NCBI GenBank assembly: GCA_022565355.1
Contig: JAIUMU010000001.1
Span: forward strand, 806,001 to 870,000
DNA from: Idiomarina sp.
GTDB taxonomy: Bacteria > Pseudomonadota > Gammaproteobacteria > Enterobacterales > Alteromonadaceae
Direction: 5' to 3'
DNA: 64,000 bases
Shown here: one piece after another, positions 37,578 through 47,293 of the stretch
How positions within the stretch are numbered: position 1 is the stretch's first letter
How the letters are laid out: every line of letters starts with the position of its first letter
Position numbers and translations under genes: made by a program
The notes under the pieces: generated by a model
What the model saw: the letters and a program-made list of their open reading frames with translations, nothing else
What the model was told of the DNA's origin: nothing
The model's database searches: none

Positions 37578-39308
37578 TTAATCTCGTACTGAGCTATCGG
37601 CTGAGAAAATCTTACCAAAATAGCTATCGCTCAACCAATACGGTGCTTCATCCGCATTAGCGATTTCCATACCAATTTCGAAGTTAATATCGGTAAATAG
37701 AGCACCGAAATCATAGCGAATACCGCCGTACGTTTCTGTAAGGGTTTCAATATCATCACCCGGGCGATGATAGTTTTCCGCAAAGAATTTGCCCCAAATT
37801 TCACCACCATCCTCATCCTCATCTTGAGAGGTGAAGCCGGTCATGAGAAATACGGCCGGAATACCTTGGCGTACTAGGGTGTAATGATCAGAACGGGTGA
37901 AAATAGCTTGTTCTGGCATTGGATCTGGGCTTAACGCAATATTATGTCGGCCAGCTGCTCGCGCCACCACATCACCTAGGCTTGAATGATCTGCACCAAA
38001 CGCAATTACATCCGCAAATGGGTAAAGCAATACTGGCATATCAAGGTTCACATTCGCCACGATACTAGAAAGTGGAACCGTTGGATTGTGAGCGAAATAA
38101 TCTGCACCCAACAAACCTTTTTCTTCAGCGGTAACCGCGGCGAACAAAATCGAGCGGCGCGGCCCATTGCCAGCAGCTACTTGCTCCGCATACATCCGCG
38201 CTGTTTCTAGCATCACTGCAACGCCCGCGGCATTATCAAGGGCACCGTTGTTTACTTTTGATGTAGTAGAAAAATCACGCGCTAACCCGATATGATCCGA
38301 GTGCGCAGTATACAGAACGTATTCATGTTTCAATGTTGGGTCAGAGCCCTCAATCATGCCGATTACGTTAGGGCTATCAATTTCGCTAAAAATAGATTCC
38401 CGACGCATGGTTGCACTTGCGTTCAATGCAAACGAAGGTGGCCGCTCACCAGCCTCTAATGCTGCCCATATATCCTCTAAGGTATATTCAGCACCATCGA
38501 ACATTGGTTCGGCAGCACGGTAATCAAGATAAGCACTACCCCGGAGTTGGCCATCTTCACCATGCGCATTACCATCAGTGTCTAGCCAACGCATGCGGGC
38601 TCCACCAGCAAACAATACCGCTTGCTCGAATGGCCGCACGGCCTCACGCTCTGGCGTGTGCAAGGTGATAAAACCAACAGCCCCGCGTTCTGCAGCTTGG
38701 CGTTGCTTCTGTGCCCCTAAATGAGCCGCTTCTTCACTTGGTAAGCCCTGAGTACCGCCACTTACTGCAATTACGATTTTGTTCTCAACATCCAAACCTT
38801 CGTAATCATTAATGCCGAACGTTTCAGAAACTAATCCATAACCTACGAATACCACTTCGGCATTTACTTCGGAAATTTCCTCTGCAGTGCTTGCCGTGGT
38901 AGTGAAGTGACGACGATATTGCAACTCATGCTCCCCCGATGGGGTTGCGATAACAAATGTAGGCTGCGTATCGGCTAATCGTGCACTACGGAAAGGAACA
39001 CGCTGATAAAAACCATCCGTTCCTGCTTCTTTTAGCCCCATGATTTTGTATTGTGCAGCGATATAGTGCGATGCAATTTCATGCCCTCGCTCACCCGTAT
39101 CACGGCCTTCCAGCAAATCACTTGCTAAAAACTCGAGGTGCGCTTGCACTGCATCAGGGTTAGCGCTGGAAGTAACCTTTTGCTGTTCAGGAGCAGGGGC
39201 GCACGCACTCAACAAAAATGCTGCGGCTAGTGCTGTTAACAGCGCTGGTAAGGTAAATTTTTGGCCCATAGCATGCGTATCGCGGCGAGAAACGTTTTGG
39301 TATTCCAT
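37578..39308 (-). CDS. M28 family zinc aminopeptidase, lipoprotein
   Basis: A 576-residue exported metallopeptidase. The N-terminus carries a lipoprotein signal with lipobox LLSAC near residues 32-36. A protease-associated insertion lies about 130-290, where VFVGYGLV and GAVGFITLH are visible. The M28 core has the metal ligands in TAHSDHIG (about 332-339), NGALDNAAGVAVMLE (about 349-363) and the catalytic glutamates in TAEEKGLLGADY (about 390-401). It probably trims peptides in the periplasm or at the outer membrane. The first ATG (39308) has a GGA ribosome site; a later ATG at residue 14 would also keep the signal. Confidence 0.93.
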   Translation of the reverse strand: MEYQNVSRRDTHAMGQKFTLPALLTALAAAFLLSACAPAPEQQKVTSSANPDAVQAHLEFLASDLLEGRDTGERGHEIASHYIAAQYKIMGLKEAGTDGFYQRVPFRSARLADTQPTFVIATPSGEHELQYRRHFTTTASTAEEISEVNAEVVFVGYGLVSETFGINDYEGLDVENKIVIAVSGGTQGLPSEEAAHLGAQKQRQAAERGAVGFITLHTPEREAVRPFEQAVLFAGGARMRWLDTDGNAHGEDGQLRGSAYLDYRAAEPMFDGAEYTLEDIWAALEAGERPPSFALNASATMRRESIFSEIDSPNVIGMIEGSDPTLKHEYVLYTAHSDHIGLARDFSTTSKVNNGALDNAAGVAVMLETARMYAEQVAAGNGPRRSILFAAVTAEEKGLLGADYFAHNPTVPLSSIVANVNLDMPVLLYPFADVIAFGADHSSLGDVVARAAGRHNIALSPDPMPEQAIFTRSDHYTLVRQGIPAVFLMTGFTSQDEDEDGGEIWGKFFAENYHRPGDDIETLTETYGGIRYDFGALFTDINFEIGMEIANADEAPYWLSDSYFGKIFSADSSVRD

Positions 39309-39468
39309 TATGGCTTCCGTTTTTGTGAAATCGGGATTTATTCGAGGATTAATAGCACTTTAAGCTAACTGCGGGCATTAAGTAACCCAAAGCATTAAAG
39401 AATATCGCAGTTTATCTGCTTTCTGCCGCACCGGCACCTGAAAAAGTTGTGGATGACGAAGAATTTAT

Positions 39469-39491
39469 GTAATGTTATATTATCACATACC
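39469..39491 (+). promoter_or_regulatory. Zur-box-like operator upstream of the zinc-type TonB receptor
   Basis: A 23-base imperfect palindrome with core TGTTATATTATCACA. By my alignment it matches the E. coli znuA/znuC Zur operator as I recall it at about 18 of 23 positions. It lies 38 bases before the receptor ATG, within the expected promoter, so zinc-loaded Zur should repress the gene. Confidence 0.75.
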
Positions 39492-39529
39492 TAATAACGA
39501 TAACTTACTCCTTAACTTACGGGTGAATC

Positions 39530-41809
39530 ATGATGTTAAAGAAGACCCCCATAGCCTTGGCTATCGCGGCATTATTAACTCCACAACTCGTTCTTGCTGA
39601 AACTCAGCAAGCAGATGAGCGCAGCGAAGCACGCGACACTGAAAAACGATACGAGCGTATTGTTGTTACAGCTTCTGCATTACAGAAAACTGCGTTGGAA
39701 AGTGCGCAACCAGTGCACGTATTACATGGCGACGAGTTGCGCGCCAACGAGGCTGCTACCTTAGGTGAAACGTTACGCGGTTTACCTGGCGTACAAGCAA
39801 CCTACTACAGCCCAACTGCTAGTAGCCCTATCATTCGCGGTCTTGACGGCCCACGGGTGAAAATCGTGCAGAATGGTTTAGATGTTGCTGACGTTTCTCG
39901 TGGTGGTCCAGATCATGCTGTATCTACCGAATCTACAACTGCGCAGCAAATCGAAGTATTGCGTGGCCCAGCTACGTTATTATTCGGTAGTGGTGCCAGC
40001 GGTGGTGTTGTAAACGTGGTAGATAATCGTGTACCGCGGCAGCCGCTTGACGGCCTTGAGGGCTCTTATGGCGTGCGCTACAACAGCGTTGCCGATGAGC
40101 GCAGTGGTAGCTTTGATTTAAATGCTGGACAAGGTGATTTTGCCTTACATTTAGATGGTTTCTACCGCAAAGCCAATGATACGCGAGTTCCTAATTTCAT
40201 CGGCCCTGAAGGGCTAGACGATAAAATTGAAAATAGTTTCACCGACGATAAAGGTGCAACTATTGGCGGTAGTTACTTCTTTGACCGCGGCTTTGCCGGT
40301 ATTTCCTTTGGTCGTTTAGAGCGTGATTACGGAATTCCAGGTCATTCTCATGACCATGGCGATGATCATGGTGACGATCATGGGCACGACCATGGCCATG
40401 ATGACCATGGCCACGATGACCATGACGACGGTATCTTTGCGCGTATGAAGCAAGACCGAATTCAGTTCATTAGTGGTATCGCAAACCCTTTCTCTGGTTT
40501 TGAAAGCCTTGATATCAGCGTTGGTTATACCGATTTACATCACGAAGAAATCGAAGATGGTTTCGTTGAAACCGGTTTTCACCTAGAGCAAACTGAACTA
40601 CGCGTAATTGCTCGCCACAACCCTATCGCCGGTTGGCGCGGTGCTGTAGGAACGCAGATTTCTCATCAGCAATACGAATCATTTGGTCTTGAAGCTTACA
40701 CACCAAACACCGACACAGATATGTACGGTGCATTCTGGATTGCAGAAAAACCGTTTGGCGATGTTACTTGGGAATTAGGCGCACGCACCGAGCGTGTTGA
40801 ACTTAATGCTGAGCATTTCAATACGCTACGTTACACACCGTTAAGCGCTTCTTCAGGTGTGAACTGGCGTGTAAACGAAGGCTTGAAGTTGTCTACCAGC
40901 GTGAGCTATAGCGAACGTGCACCGCAAGCAAATGAACTATTTGCAAATGGCGCCCACTTTGCTACCCGTACTTTTGAGATTGGTGGCGTTTACCGTATTC
41001 ATGGGCTGCACGATGATCACGGCCATGGCCATGATGATCATGGACACGATCATGGGCATGATCATGGTCACGACCATGGGCATGACCACGCAGAAGCGAT
41101 CTATGATCTTGAGTTAGCAGATTTTGCTTTAGCAAAAGAAAAATCGGTAAATCTTGATTTTGGTATGCATTTCGAAGGCGATAAGTGGCATTTAGACACT
41201 AACTTCTTCTTCAACCGCATCAACAATTTCATTTACTTGCAGAATCTTGGTTTTGCTAGTGAATTACTCGATAACGAGTTGTTCCATTCTGACCATGGTC
41301 ACGACCACGATCACGGCCACGATCATGGGCATGATCACGACCACGATTTCTCTGGGCTGCCAGTGCACCAGTACCAACAAAGCAGTGCCGAGTTATATGG
41401 CTATGAGCTATCAGGCCGTTACGTATTTAACTCAGAATGGCGTTTAAATGGCTTCTCGGATTACACTCGTGCCGTGTTTAGCAATGGTGGCAACGTGCCA
41501 CGCATTCCAGCGCAGCGTTTTGGTTTAAGCACTACCTTTACGCAAGCAAAATGGGACGCTACGTTAGGCTATACGCATTACTTTGCACAAAATCGTACAG
41601 CTGAAAATGAAGCAGCAACCGATCAGTTTGGCTTGGTGAATTTACATGTGAACTACTACCCTGGTTATTTTGCAGGGCAAGATTTGTCTGTATATTTCAA
41701 AGCTGAAAACATCACTAATGAACTCGGCTATGCGCACAGTTCATTTATTAAAGACTACGCGCCACTTCCTGGCCGTGGATTTAGTTTAGGTGTTCGGGCT
41801 CGCTTTTAA
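39530..41809 (+). CDS. ZnuD-like TonB-dependent outer-membrane receptor with His/Asp-rich loops
   Basis: A 759-residue TonB-dependent receptor. A signal peptide (about 23 residues) is followed by the TonB box region ERIVVTAS near 43-50. The plug domain (about 55-165) has SPIIRGLDGPRVKI and EVLRGPATLLFGSGASGG. A 22-strand barrel ends in Phe (VRARF). Three long extracellular-type insertions are made almost only of His, Asp and Gly, near residues 270-303, 492-522 and 586-607, with about 11, 13 and 10 His. ZnuD of Neisseria has a comparable, shorter His-rich loop for zinc capture. Together with the upstream Zur box this supports zinc uptake. ATG 39530 and 39533 are both possible; GGGTGA precedes them. 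Confidence 0.9.
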   Translation: MMLKKTPIALAIAALLTPQLVLAETQQADERSEARDTEKRYERIVVTASALQKTALESAQPVHVLHGDELRANEAATLGETLRGLPGVQATYYSPTASSPIIRGLDGPRVKIVQNGLDVADVSRGGPDHAVSTESTTAQQIEVLRGPATLLFGSGASGGVVNVVDNRVPRQPLDGLEGSYGVRYNSVADERSGSFDLNAGQGDFALHLDGFYRKANDTRVPNFIGPEGLDDKIENSFTDDKGATIGGSYFFDRGFAGISFGRLERDYGIPGHSHDHGDDHGDDHGHDHGHDDHGHDDHDDGIFARMKQDRIQFISGIANPFSGFESLDISVGYTDLHHEEIEDGFVETGFHLEQTELRVIARHNPIAGWRGAVGTQISHQQYESFGLEAYTPNTDTDMYGAFWIAEKPFGDVTWELGARTERVELNAEHFNTLRYTPLSASSGVNWRVNEGLKLSTSVSYSERAPQANELFANGAHFATRTFEIGGVYRIHGLHDDHGHGHDDHGHDHGHDHGHDHGHDHAEAIYDLELADFALAKEKSVNLDFGMHFEGDKWHLDTNFFFNRINNFIYLQNLGFASELLDNELFHSDHGHDHDHGHDHGHDHDHDFSGLPVHQYQQSSAELYGYELSGRYVFNSEWRLNGFSDYTRAVFSNGGNVPRIPAQRFGLSTTFTQAKWDATLGYTHYFAQNRTAENEAATDQFGLVNLHVNYYPGYFAGQDLSVYFKAENITNELGYAHSSFIKDYAPLPGRGFSLGVRARF

Positions 41810-41870
41810 TCTGCAGTGCTGAGCCTTGCAGGTTAATAACTCAGCACTAACGAGCAATACGAGAAGAATA

Positions 41871-41903
41871 AAGCCATTGCATTGAATGCAGTGGCTTTTT
41901 TTT
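41871..41903 (+). terminator. Terminator of the zinc receptor gene
   Basis: Stem AAGCCA-TGCAT / ATGCA-TGGCTT around loop TGA with one G-U pair, followed by eight T. Confidence 0.88.
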
Positions 41904-41948
41904 ACGCTATAATCTCACTAGATTAGGTTATCTCTACTAAAAGGAATA

Positions 41949-42350
41949 ATGATGCGGTTCTTATCCAGACGCTTAGTAATGCCGAATGATTTAAACTTTG
42001 CTGGTTCACTATTTGGTGGGCGTATTCTCGAATGGATTGATGAGGAAGCGTATATCTTTGCTAGCTGCCAACTAGACCAAAAAAGTTTGGTAACCAAGCA
42101 TATGGGCGCAATCACTTTCGAGGCTTCCGCGTTTCAAGGTGATGTTGTGGAGTTTGGATTAGAGATAAAGCACGTAGGGAGAAGTTCTTTAGCGGTTACC
42201 TGCGTAGTTCGAAATAAAGGAACGAAACAGAATATATGCGTGGCCGACGATATCGTATTTGTGCATATCAATAGCGATACCCGCAAGCCCGAGCCACATG
42301 GGAAAACCAAAGCGCAACTAGATTTATTGAAAATAGAGCCACCAATGTAG
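41949..42350 (+). CDS. Acyl-CoA thioesterase (hotdog fold, YciA-like)
   Basis: A 133-residue single hotdog-domain protein. The N-terminal PNDLNFAGSLFGGRILEWIDE matches the acyl-CoA hydrolase signature (N-x-x-G-x-x-F-G-G-x-x-x-x-x-x-D), followed by VTKHMGAITFEA and a VEFGLEIKHVGRSSL beta-strand hairpin. Such enzymes hydrolyse acyl-CoA to free acid and CoA; chain specificity cannot be read from sequence. An AAGGA ribosome site precedes ATG 41949. The lipoprotein gene follows 25 bases later and may be co-transcribed. Confidence 0.85.
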   Translation: MMRFLSRRLVMPNDLNFAGSLFGGRILEWIDEEAYIFASCQLDQKSLVTKHMGAITFEASAFQGDVVEFGLEIKHVGRSSLAVTCVVRNKGTKQNICVADDIVFVHINSDTRKPEPHGKTKAQLDLLKIEPPM

Positions 42351-42375
42351 GGGGTTTCTAAAACGAGGTGCTGTT

Positions 42376-42663
42376 ATGTACCAAGGTAAAGTATTACCCA
42401 AGCTACCCATTAAATTAATGTTACTAATGGCTGGCGCTATTTTGTTAGCTGCTTGTAGTGATAACAAAATAAACCGAACCAATTACAATTACATCGATAT
42501 TGGCATGCACTACACACAAGTGCAGCATCATCTCGGCGAACCCACTTGGTGTGATGACCCAAACCGGCCTACGGAGTGCCGCTGGGGTACTGATGACAAG
42601 CACATTCATATTATCTTTGTAGCTCGCCGAGTAGTAGATAAACGCAGCCGAGGCATTGAATAA
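42376..42663 (+). CDS. Small SmpA/BamE-like lipoprotein
   Basis: A 95-residue lipoprotein with lipobox LLAAC near residues 23-27. The mature part of about 68 residues has YIDIGMHYTQVQHHLGEPTWC, where the G-M-x-x-x-x-V-x-x-x-L-G-x-P pattern is that of SmpA/OmlA/BamE-fold domains, and ends in a short strand HIHIIFVARRVV. It carries two further Cys (near 58 and 67). It is shorter than BamE itself, and the role is unknown. A strong terminator follows. Confidence 0.78.
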   Translation: MYQGKVLPKLPIKLMLLMAGAILLAACSDNKINRTNYNYIDIGMHYTQVQHHLGEPTWCDDPNRPTECRWGTDDKHIHIIFVARRVVDKRSRGIE

Positions 42664-42695
42664 CGAACCGGTGAACATGTAGTTGTAAAAATATA

Positions 42696-42730
42696 AAGCC
42701 GCCCCTTAATCGTTAGGGGGCGGCTTTTAA
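42696..42730 (+). terminator. Bidirectional terminator between the lipoprotein and M17 peptidase genes
   Basis: Stem AAGCCGCCCC/GGGGCGGCTT with loop of 11 bases, followed by TTTT on the plus strand. The convergent M17 peptidase gene stops about 20 bases away. Confidence 0.88.
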
Positions 42731-42750
42731 CTTGCTATATGGGGAATAAC

Positions 42751-44292
42751 TTATGGTACTGCGATGAAAGCGCCAGCTAATGCCAACACCGGAGTTGCAG
42801 TGGGCTTGCCATGCTGCCAATCCCCTCCTTCAACGCCACTTCCCGCAATATCAATATGAATGTAAGGCAATGGTTTTGCGCTATTAACGCCATGTTCCGC
42901 TAATCCGGCTACTTCTGCCAAAAATGCCATCGGGAATTGATGCCCACGTTTGGTTGTTGCCGAAGGACCATTATTCGAAGATAACAAATCATCTGCTTTG
43001 GTGCGGCCCCGTACAAAATCAAAATCCTCGCGCCGGCTTGGTGATAATTCAGCTGGATCGGCCCAACGCTCGCCTGCATCTAAAAGCTTCTGAACCAGGC
43101 CCGATTGTTGCGCCGGCCCATTTGGCACTAGCGCAGTATATGGCCCTTTCGACAATGCCGCGTGGCCAGTAAGGGTTGCCACCGTATATAAGCTAGGCTG
43201 AACTTCATGCTGCGCCAACTCAGTAAGATGCGCCAAACAATCCGCCATTACTAAACGGCCTTCAGCGTCTGTATTACCAATGCGTACGCGTTTGCCTGAA
43301 CGGCCAGTAATGATTTCATCTGCTACAAATGCCATGGCATCAATGTTATTGCGAACTACTGCGAGTTCCGCAATCACCTTCACACCTGCAGGTTGTATTT
43401 CCGCAACCGCTTTAACAAAACCGGCAACACCGGCTGCACCGCCTTTATCACGGCTCATTCCAGCCATGTGACCGCCGGTTTTTAAATCGGCCCCGCCGGT
43501 ATCATAGGTAATGCCCTTGCCAACCATGAGCAATGTTTCCGTTACCTCACCTTCCGGCACGTACTCTAAACGGATCACGCAAGGCCGTTGATGCGTATGA
43601 AAGGATGCCCGGGCAACCGCTGCCAATAAAGGATACTCATGCTCCAGTTGCGGCTGATCATCAATCACTTGCATTTTCACAGTGGTTCCCGCAAATGCTT
43701 GCTGACAATACTCGGCGAATCGAAGTGGTGACATACGCTCCGGTTCAGTACCACACAAATCACGCGCTACTCTACGGCCACTTTCCACTGCGGTTAACCA
43801 ATTGGCCGGCTGCTGGGTTGGCCCTACCAAATAAATATGGTGAATCTCTTCTAGCCCCTCACCGAAATGCTCGCGAGCTTCTAATGGTTCATACAGCCCC
43901 TGACAAAACCCAAACCACGCCGCTTCTCTTGCCAGCTTGAATGCTGGATTTTCCGGGATTTCTGGTAACCACAACGCCGGCGCTTTAGCGCCTGCGTTAC
44001 GCGCAACTACTGCCGCACTGCGCGCTGCATCATAGAATCGGCGCACATCATCGTAATCACGATGTAAAGAACCGGTAGGCGCTAAAATTAAGCGCTGTGC
44101 TGGAGCCTCGGCACAACGAACTACATTCACGCCGGCAGTAATGTGAGCGTTTACTGCACTGGCATCCGCTACACTACTGGCAAATGGCTCTGGCAATTCA
44201 TGTAAATGTTCAGCCACTACGATCAGCGCATCGGCTTGCGTATTATTCACTTCAGCTATCGAAGCGATGAGTTCTAAATTTGGGGTTCTCAT
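42751..44292 (-). CDS. M17 family leucyl aminopeptidase-like protein
   Basis: A 513-residue M17 peptidase. The C-terminal catalytic half has VGKGITYDTGG (about 252-262) with metal ligands Lys and Asp, SRDKGGAAGVAGF (about 275-287) and the signature NTDAEGRLVMAD (about 338-349). The sequence around LKTGGHMAGMSRDK differs from classical PepA (which has LKPGAGMDEM) and resembles the divergent NPEPL1-like branch, so I give no symbol. It is expected to be a cytosolic, hexameric two-metal aminopeptidase acting on short peptides. It is monocistronic and lies about 55 bases downstream of cysS on the same strand. Confidence 0.92.
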   Translation of the reverse strand: MRTPNLELIASIAEVNNTQADALIVVAEHLHELPEPFASSVADASAVNAHITAGVNVVRCAEAPAQRLILAPTGSLHRDYDDVRRFYDAARSAAVVARNAGAKAPALWLPEIPENPAFKLAREAAWFGFCQGLYEPLEAREHFGEGLEEIHHIYLVGPTQQPANWLTAVESGRRVARDLCGTEPERMSPLRFAEYCQQAFAGTTVKMQVIDDQPQLEHEYPLLAAVARASFHTHQRPCVIRLEYVPEGEVTETLLMVGKGITYDTGGADLKTGGHMAGMSRDKGGAAGVAGFVKAVAEIQPAGVKVIAELAVVRNNIDAMAFVADEIITGRSGKRVRIGNTDAEGRLVMADCLAHLTELAQHEVQPSLYTVATLTGHAALSKGPYTALVPNGPAQQSGLVQKLLDAGERWADPAELSPSRREDFDFVRGRTKADDLLSSNNGPSATTKRGHQFPMAFLAEVAGLAEHGVNSAKPLPYIHIDIAGSGVEGGDWQHGKPTATPVLALAGAFIAVP

Positions 44293-44347
44293 TACTAAAT
44301 AACCTCTTATCTCTCACGTGCCAGTTTACAGAGTATGCATCATACGA

Positions 44348-45730
44348 TTACTGACGGCGCCACAGCGTGCCTTCAGCTGTGTCTTCAAGCACGATTCCAA
44401 GTGCTTGCAGCTGATCTCGTGCCACATCTGCGCGTTGCCAATCCTTTGCTGCGCGCGCTGCATTCCGTTCCGCGATTAACGCTTCTATTTGCGCTACATC
44501 GGTATCCACATCAGCGCCCTTTAAAAAGGCTTCCGGTGCTTGCTGTAAAATTCCCAATACAGCACCATATTCAATCATCAAGCCTACTAATTGCGCAGCA
44601 ACTGAGGGATGTTCAGCTCGCTGTCGGTTTACTTCGCGCGTAATATCGAACAGCACTGACATCGCTTCCGGTACATTAAAATCGTCATCCAGTGCAGCAC
44701 GGAACCGCACTTCATATGGCGCTCTAATGTCTTCGCTCGTTGTTGCTGCTGTAATACCACGCATTGCTGTATACAGCCGCTCTAAACCAGAGTGCGCTTG
44801 CTGCAAATGCGATTCTGAATAATTTAATTGGCTACGATAGTGCCCTGAAAGCAAGAAGAAACGCACTGTTTCCGCTGTGTATTCTTTCAGCACATCACGA
44901 ATGGTAAAAAAGTTGCCTAGTGATTTCGACATCTTCTCTTGGTTTACTTGCACCATTCCCGTATGCATCCAGTAATTTACATAAGGTGTATCGTGCGCAC
45001 AGCAAGATTGTGCAATCTCGTTCTCATGATGCGGGAACATTAAATCTGAACCGCCACCATGAATATCGAAGTGCTTACCTAAGTGTTTGCCATTCATAGC
45101 CGAGCATTCAATATGCCAACCAGGGCGCCCTGCGCCCCAAGGGGAATCCCAACTCGGTTCGCCAGCTTTGGCTTTTTTCCACAATACGAAATCCATAGGA
45201 TTGCGTTTGCCATCGCTAACTGCAACTCGTGAGCCTGCTTGCAATTGGTCTAAGTTTTGGCCACTCAAACGGCCGTATTCCGGAAAGCTCGACACATCGA
45301 ACAGTACATCTCCAGAATCAGCGATATACGCATGTTTTTTTGCCAGCAATTGCTCAACCATTTCGATAATTTCCGCCATATGCGTGGTTACGCGAGGCTC
45401 AATATCAGGTTCTACTAAATTGAGGGCGCGAAAATCCTCATGCATAAACTGCAAATAGCGTTCTGTTATAGAATGAATATCTTCGTTATTTTCCGCCGCA
45501 CGGCGAATAATTTTATCGTCTACATCGGTAACGTTACGCACAAAGGTAACCTTATAACCTATGTAACGTAGATACCTTACTACTACATCGAAGGCCACAT
45601 AGGTACGCGCATGGCCGATATGACATAGGTCGTAAATCGTTACACCACACACATAGAGGTTCGCCTCACCCTCAGTGATCGGCTTAAATTCTTCTTTCTG
45701 TTGCGTTAACGAATTATATAGCTTTAACAT
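44348..45730 (-). CDS. cysS: Cysteinyl-tRNA synthetase
   Basis: A class I aminoacyl-tRNA synthetase charging tRNA-Cys. From ATG 45730 it has 460 residues, matching E. coli (461) from [15 protein letters not shown] onward; an upstream GTG adds five residues without support. Zinc ligands include Cys28 in [17 protein letters not shown], which also holds the HIGH motif, then Cys in [14 protein letters not shown] and His in [11 protein letters not shown]. The KMSKS loop is EKMSKSLG near 266. It is divergent from the LOG gene. Confidence 0.97.
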   Translation of the reverse strand: MLKLYNSLTQQKEEFKPITEGEANLYVCGVTIYDLCHIGHARTYVAFDVVVRYLRYIGYKVTFVRNVTDVDDKIIRRAAENNEDIHSITERYLQFMHEDFRALNLVEPDIEPRVTTHMAEIIEMVEQLLAKKHAYIADSGDVLFDVSSFPEYGRLSGQNLDQLQAGSRVAVSDGKRNPMDFVLWKKAKAGEPSWDSPWGAGRPGWHIECSAMNGKHLGKHFDIHGGGSDLMFPHHENEIAQSCCAHDTPYVNYWMHTGMVQVNQEKMSKSLGNFFTIRDVLKEYTAETVRFFLLSGHYRSQLNYSESHLQQAHSGLERLYTAMRGITAATTSEDIRAPYEVRFRAALDDDFNVPEAMSVLFDITREVNRQRAEHPSVAAQLVGLMIEYGAVLGILQQAPEAFLKGADVDTDVAQIEALIAERNAARAAKDWQRADVARDQLQALGIVLEDTAEGTLWRRQ

Positions 45731-45856
45731 CGCTTCAAATCTCACTGTGTATTGCGCGTTACCTAGGATTCTAAAACCCGTATACTATCAGCATCAGAGG
45801 TTATTTTCAGTAGCAAATATCCTGTTTCCAAGTTGCATTTAAAAAAGGGACAACCA

Positions 45857-46657
45857 ATGGCAAATAGTACTAAAGCTCGGCCGCCATTATCGTATAAAGA
45901 TGGGCATGATGATCGACATGACGAGCCACATCTAAAAATTAGTGATTCTGCAGAGGCTGGAGAACAGCGCCGAGCCGAACATCTCGCTCAAGAGTGGATG
46001 GCTGCCGAGAAAGCATTTAATGGCGAAGATGTTGATTACACCATTTCCATATTTGGTAGCGCCCGAATCCCCGCGCCTGAAGAAGATAATGGTGGTAACC
46101 CGTGCCGCTCCCTGTGCTCTTTCTACAATGAAGCGCGCGAGCTTTCATTTCGCATAGGCTCCTATATTGAGGCGCATCAACTTACCAGCACACGATTAAT
46201 TACAGGTGGTGGCCCAGGTATTATGGAGGCAAGCAGCCGAGGTGCGGCGGAGGCTGGCCACGGTAGTATTGGCTTAAATATCGTGCTGCCGCATGAGCAG
46301 CGATTAAACCCATTCATTGCCGCCAAGCACAGTATTGAGTTTCAATATTTCGCGCTGCGAAAAATGCATTTTCTGAAACGTGCTAAAGCGCTTATCGTGT
46401 TTCCAGGTGGCTTCGGTACACTCGATGAGTTGTTTGAAACCCTCACGCTGATTCAAACAGGTAAAATGCCCCGCATCCCAGTGTTCTTATACGGCAAGAA
46501 ATTCTGGAATGAGGTGATTAATCTTGAGTTACTTGCTGAATATCAATTGATTGATGCGGAAGATTTGGCCTTGTACCACATGGTAGATAGTGTAGACGAA
46601 GCTTGGTTGCAGATTGAGCCTATCCTTACAGAAATTAGTGAACTTAACCAAATCTAA
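45857..46657 (+). CDS. LOG family protein (TIGR00730-like, lysine decarboxylase-like fold)
   Basis: A 266-residue Rossmann-fold protein. An N-terminal extension of about 55 charged residues precedes the LOG core, which shows ISIFGSARIP, RLITGGGPGIMEASSRGA and the catalytic PGGFGTLDELFETLTLIQTGK. LOG proteins are often phosphoribohydrolases releasing cytokinin-type bases from nucleotides; bacterial members vary. A TTG 24 bases upstream gives a longer frame, but AAGGGA lies just before the ATG at 45857. It is followed by ppiB after about 100 bases. Confidence 0.88.
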   Translation: MANSTKARPPLSYKDGHDDRHDEPHLKISDSAEAGEQRRAEHLAQEWMAAEKAFNGEDVDYTISIFGSARIPAPEEDNGGNPCRSLCSFYNEARELSFRIGSYIEAHQLTSTRLITGGGPGIMEASSRGAAEAGHGSIGLNIVLPHEQRLNPFIAAKHSIEFQYFALRKMHFLKRAKALIVFPGGFGTLDELFETLTLIQTGKMPRIPVFLYGKKFWNEVINLELLAEYQLIDAEDLALYHMVDSVDEAWLQIEPILTEISELNQI

Positions 46658-46762
46658 ACGGTTTCCCGGCGCTGGGGAGTATCAGATGAGGCGGAAATCC
46701 TTTACAATAAGGGCTTGCAAACTTCTGTTCTTGCAGTTCACCCAGATAATTTGGAATTAAAG

Positions 46763-47266
46763 ATGAATGTAACTTTACACACCTCTATGGGCGATATCGA
46801 AATCGCATTATTTGCCGACAAAGCACCTGCCACTGTTGCTAACTTTGTTTCTTATGTACGCGATGGATATTACGCAAACACCATTTTTCACCGCGTAATT
46901 AACGGTTTTATGATTCAAGGCGGTGGCTTCGAGCCAGGCATGCAACAAAAGAGCGTGAACGCACCGATTCAAAACGAAGCGAGCAATGGTATATCTAACA
47001 AGCGTGGAACCATTGCTATGGCGCGCACCAGCGATCCGCATTCGGCTACTGCTCAGTTCTTTATTAACGTTGAAGATAATGGCGAGCGCGGCCTTGATTT
47101 CCGTAACGAAACACCGAATGGCTGGGGCTATTGTGTATTTGGTGAAGTAGTAAGCGGAATGGATGTGGTTGATGCTATCCGCGTGGTAAAAACTGGCAAT
47201 GCCGGCTTTCACCAAGACGTACCGGTTGAAGATGTAGTAATCAACAACGTTAGCATTGCCGAATAA
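46763..47266 (+). CDS. ppiB: Cytosolic peptidyl-prolyl cis-trans isomerase B (cyclophilin)
   Basis: A 167-residue cyclophilin without signal peptide, beginning [17 protein letters not shown]. The active-site segments [34 protein letters not shown] and the closing [13 protein letters not shown] are present. The frame is open further upstream to a TTG, but those residues are not part of the family. The cysS, ppiB and lpxH neighbourhood is the same as in E. coli, where ppiB and cysS are divergent. Confidence 0.96.
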   Translation: MNVTLHTSMGDIEIALFADKAPATVANFVSYVRDGYYANTIFHRVINGFMIQGGGFEPGMQQKSVNAPIQNEASNGISNKRGTIAMARTSDPHSATAQFFINVEDNGERGLDFRNETPNGWGYCVFGEVVSGMDVVDAIRVVKTGNAGFHQDVPVEDVVINNVSIAE

Positions 47267-47293
47267 CAACTCCCGCAATTATGGAATGATAAA

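Noticed and set aside
40345..41347. Blocks of CATGG/GATCA-type short repeats, considered as tandem repeats or a regulatory array
   Set aside because: They fall in frame inside the TonB receptor and encode its His/Asp/Gly loops; nothing suggests an independent element.
46808..47278. Long minus-strand open frame opposite ppiB
   Set aside because: ppiB is a clear cyclophilin on the plus strand; the antisense frame has no ribosome site or family match.
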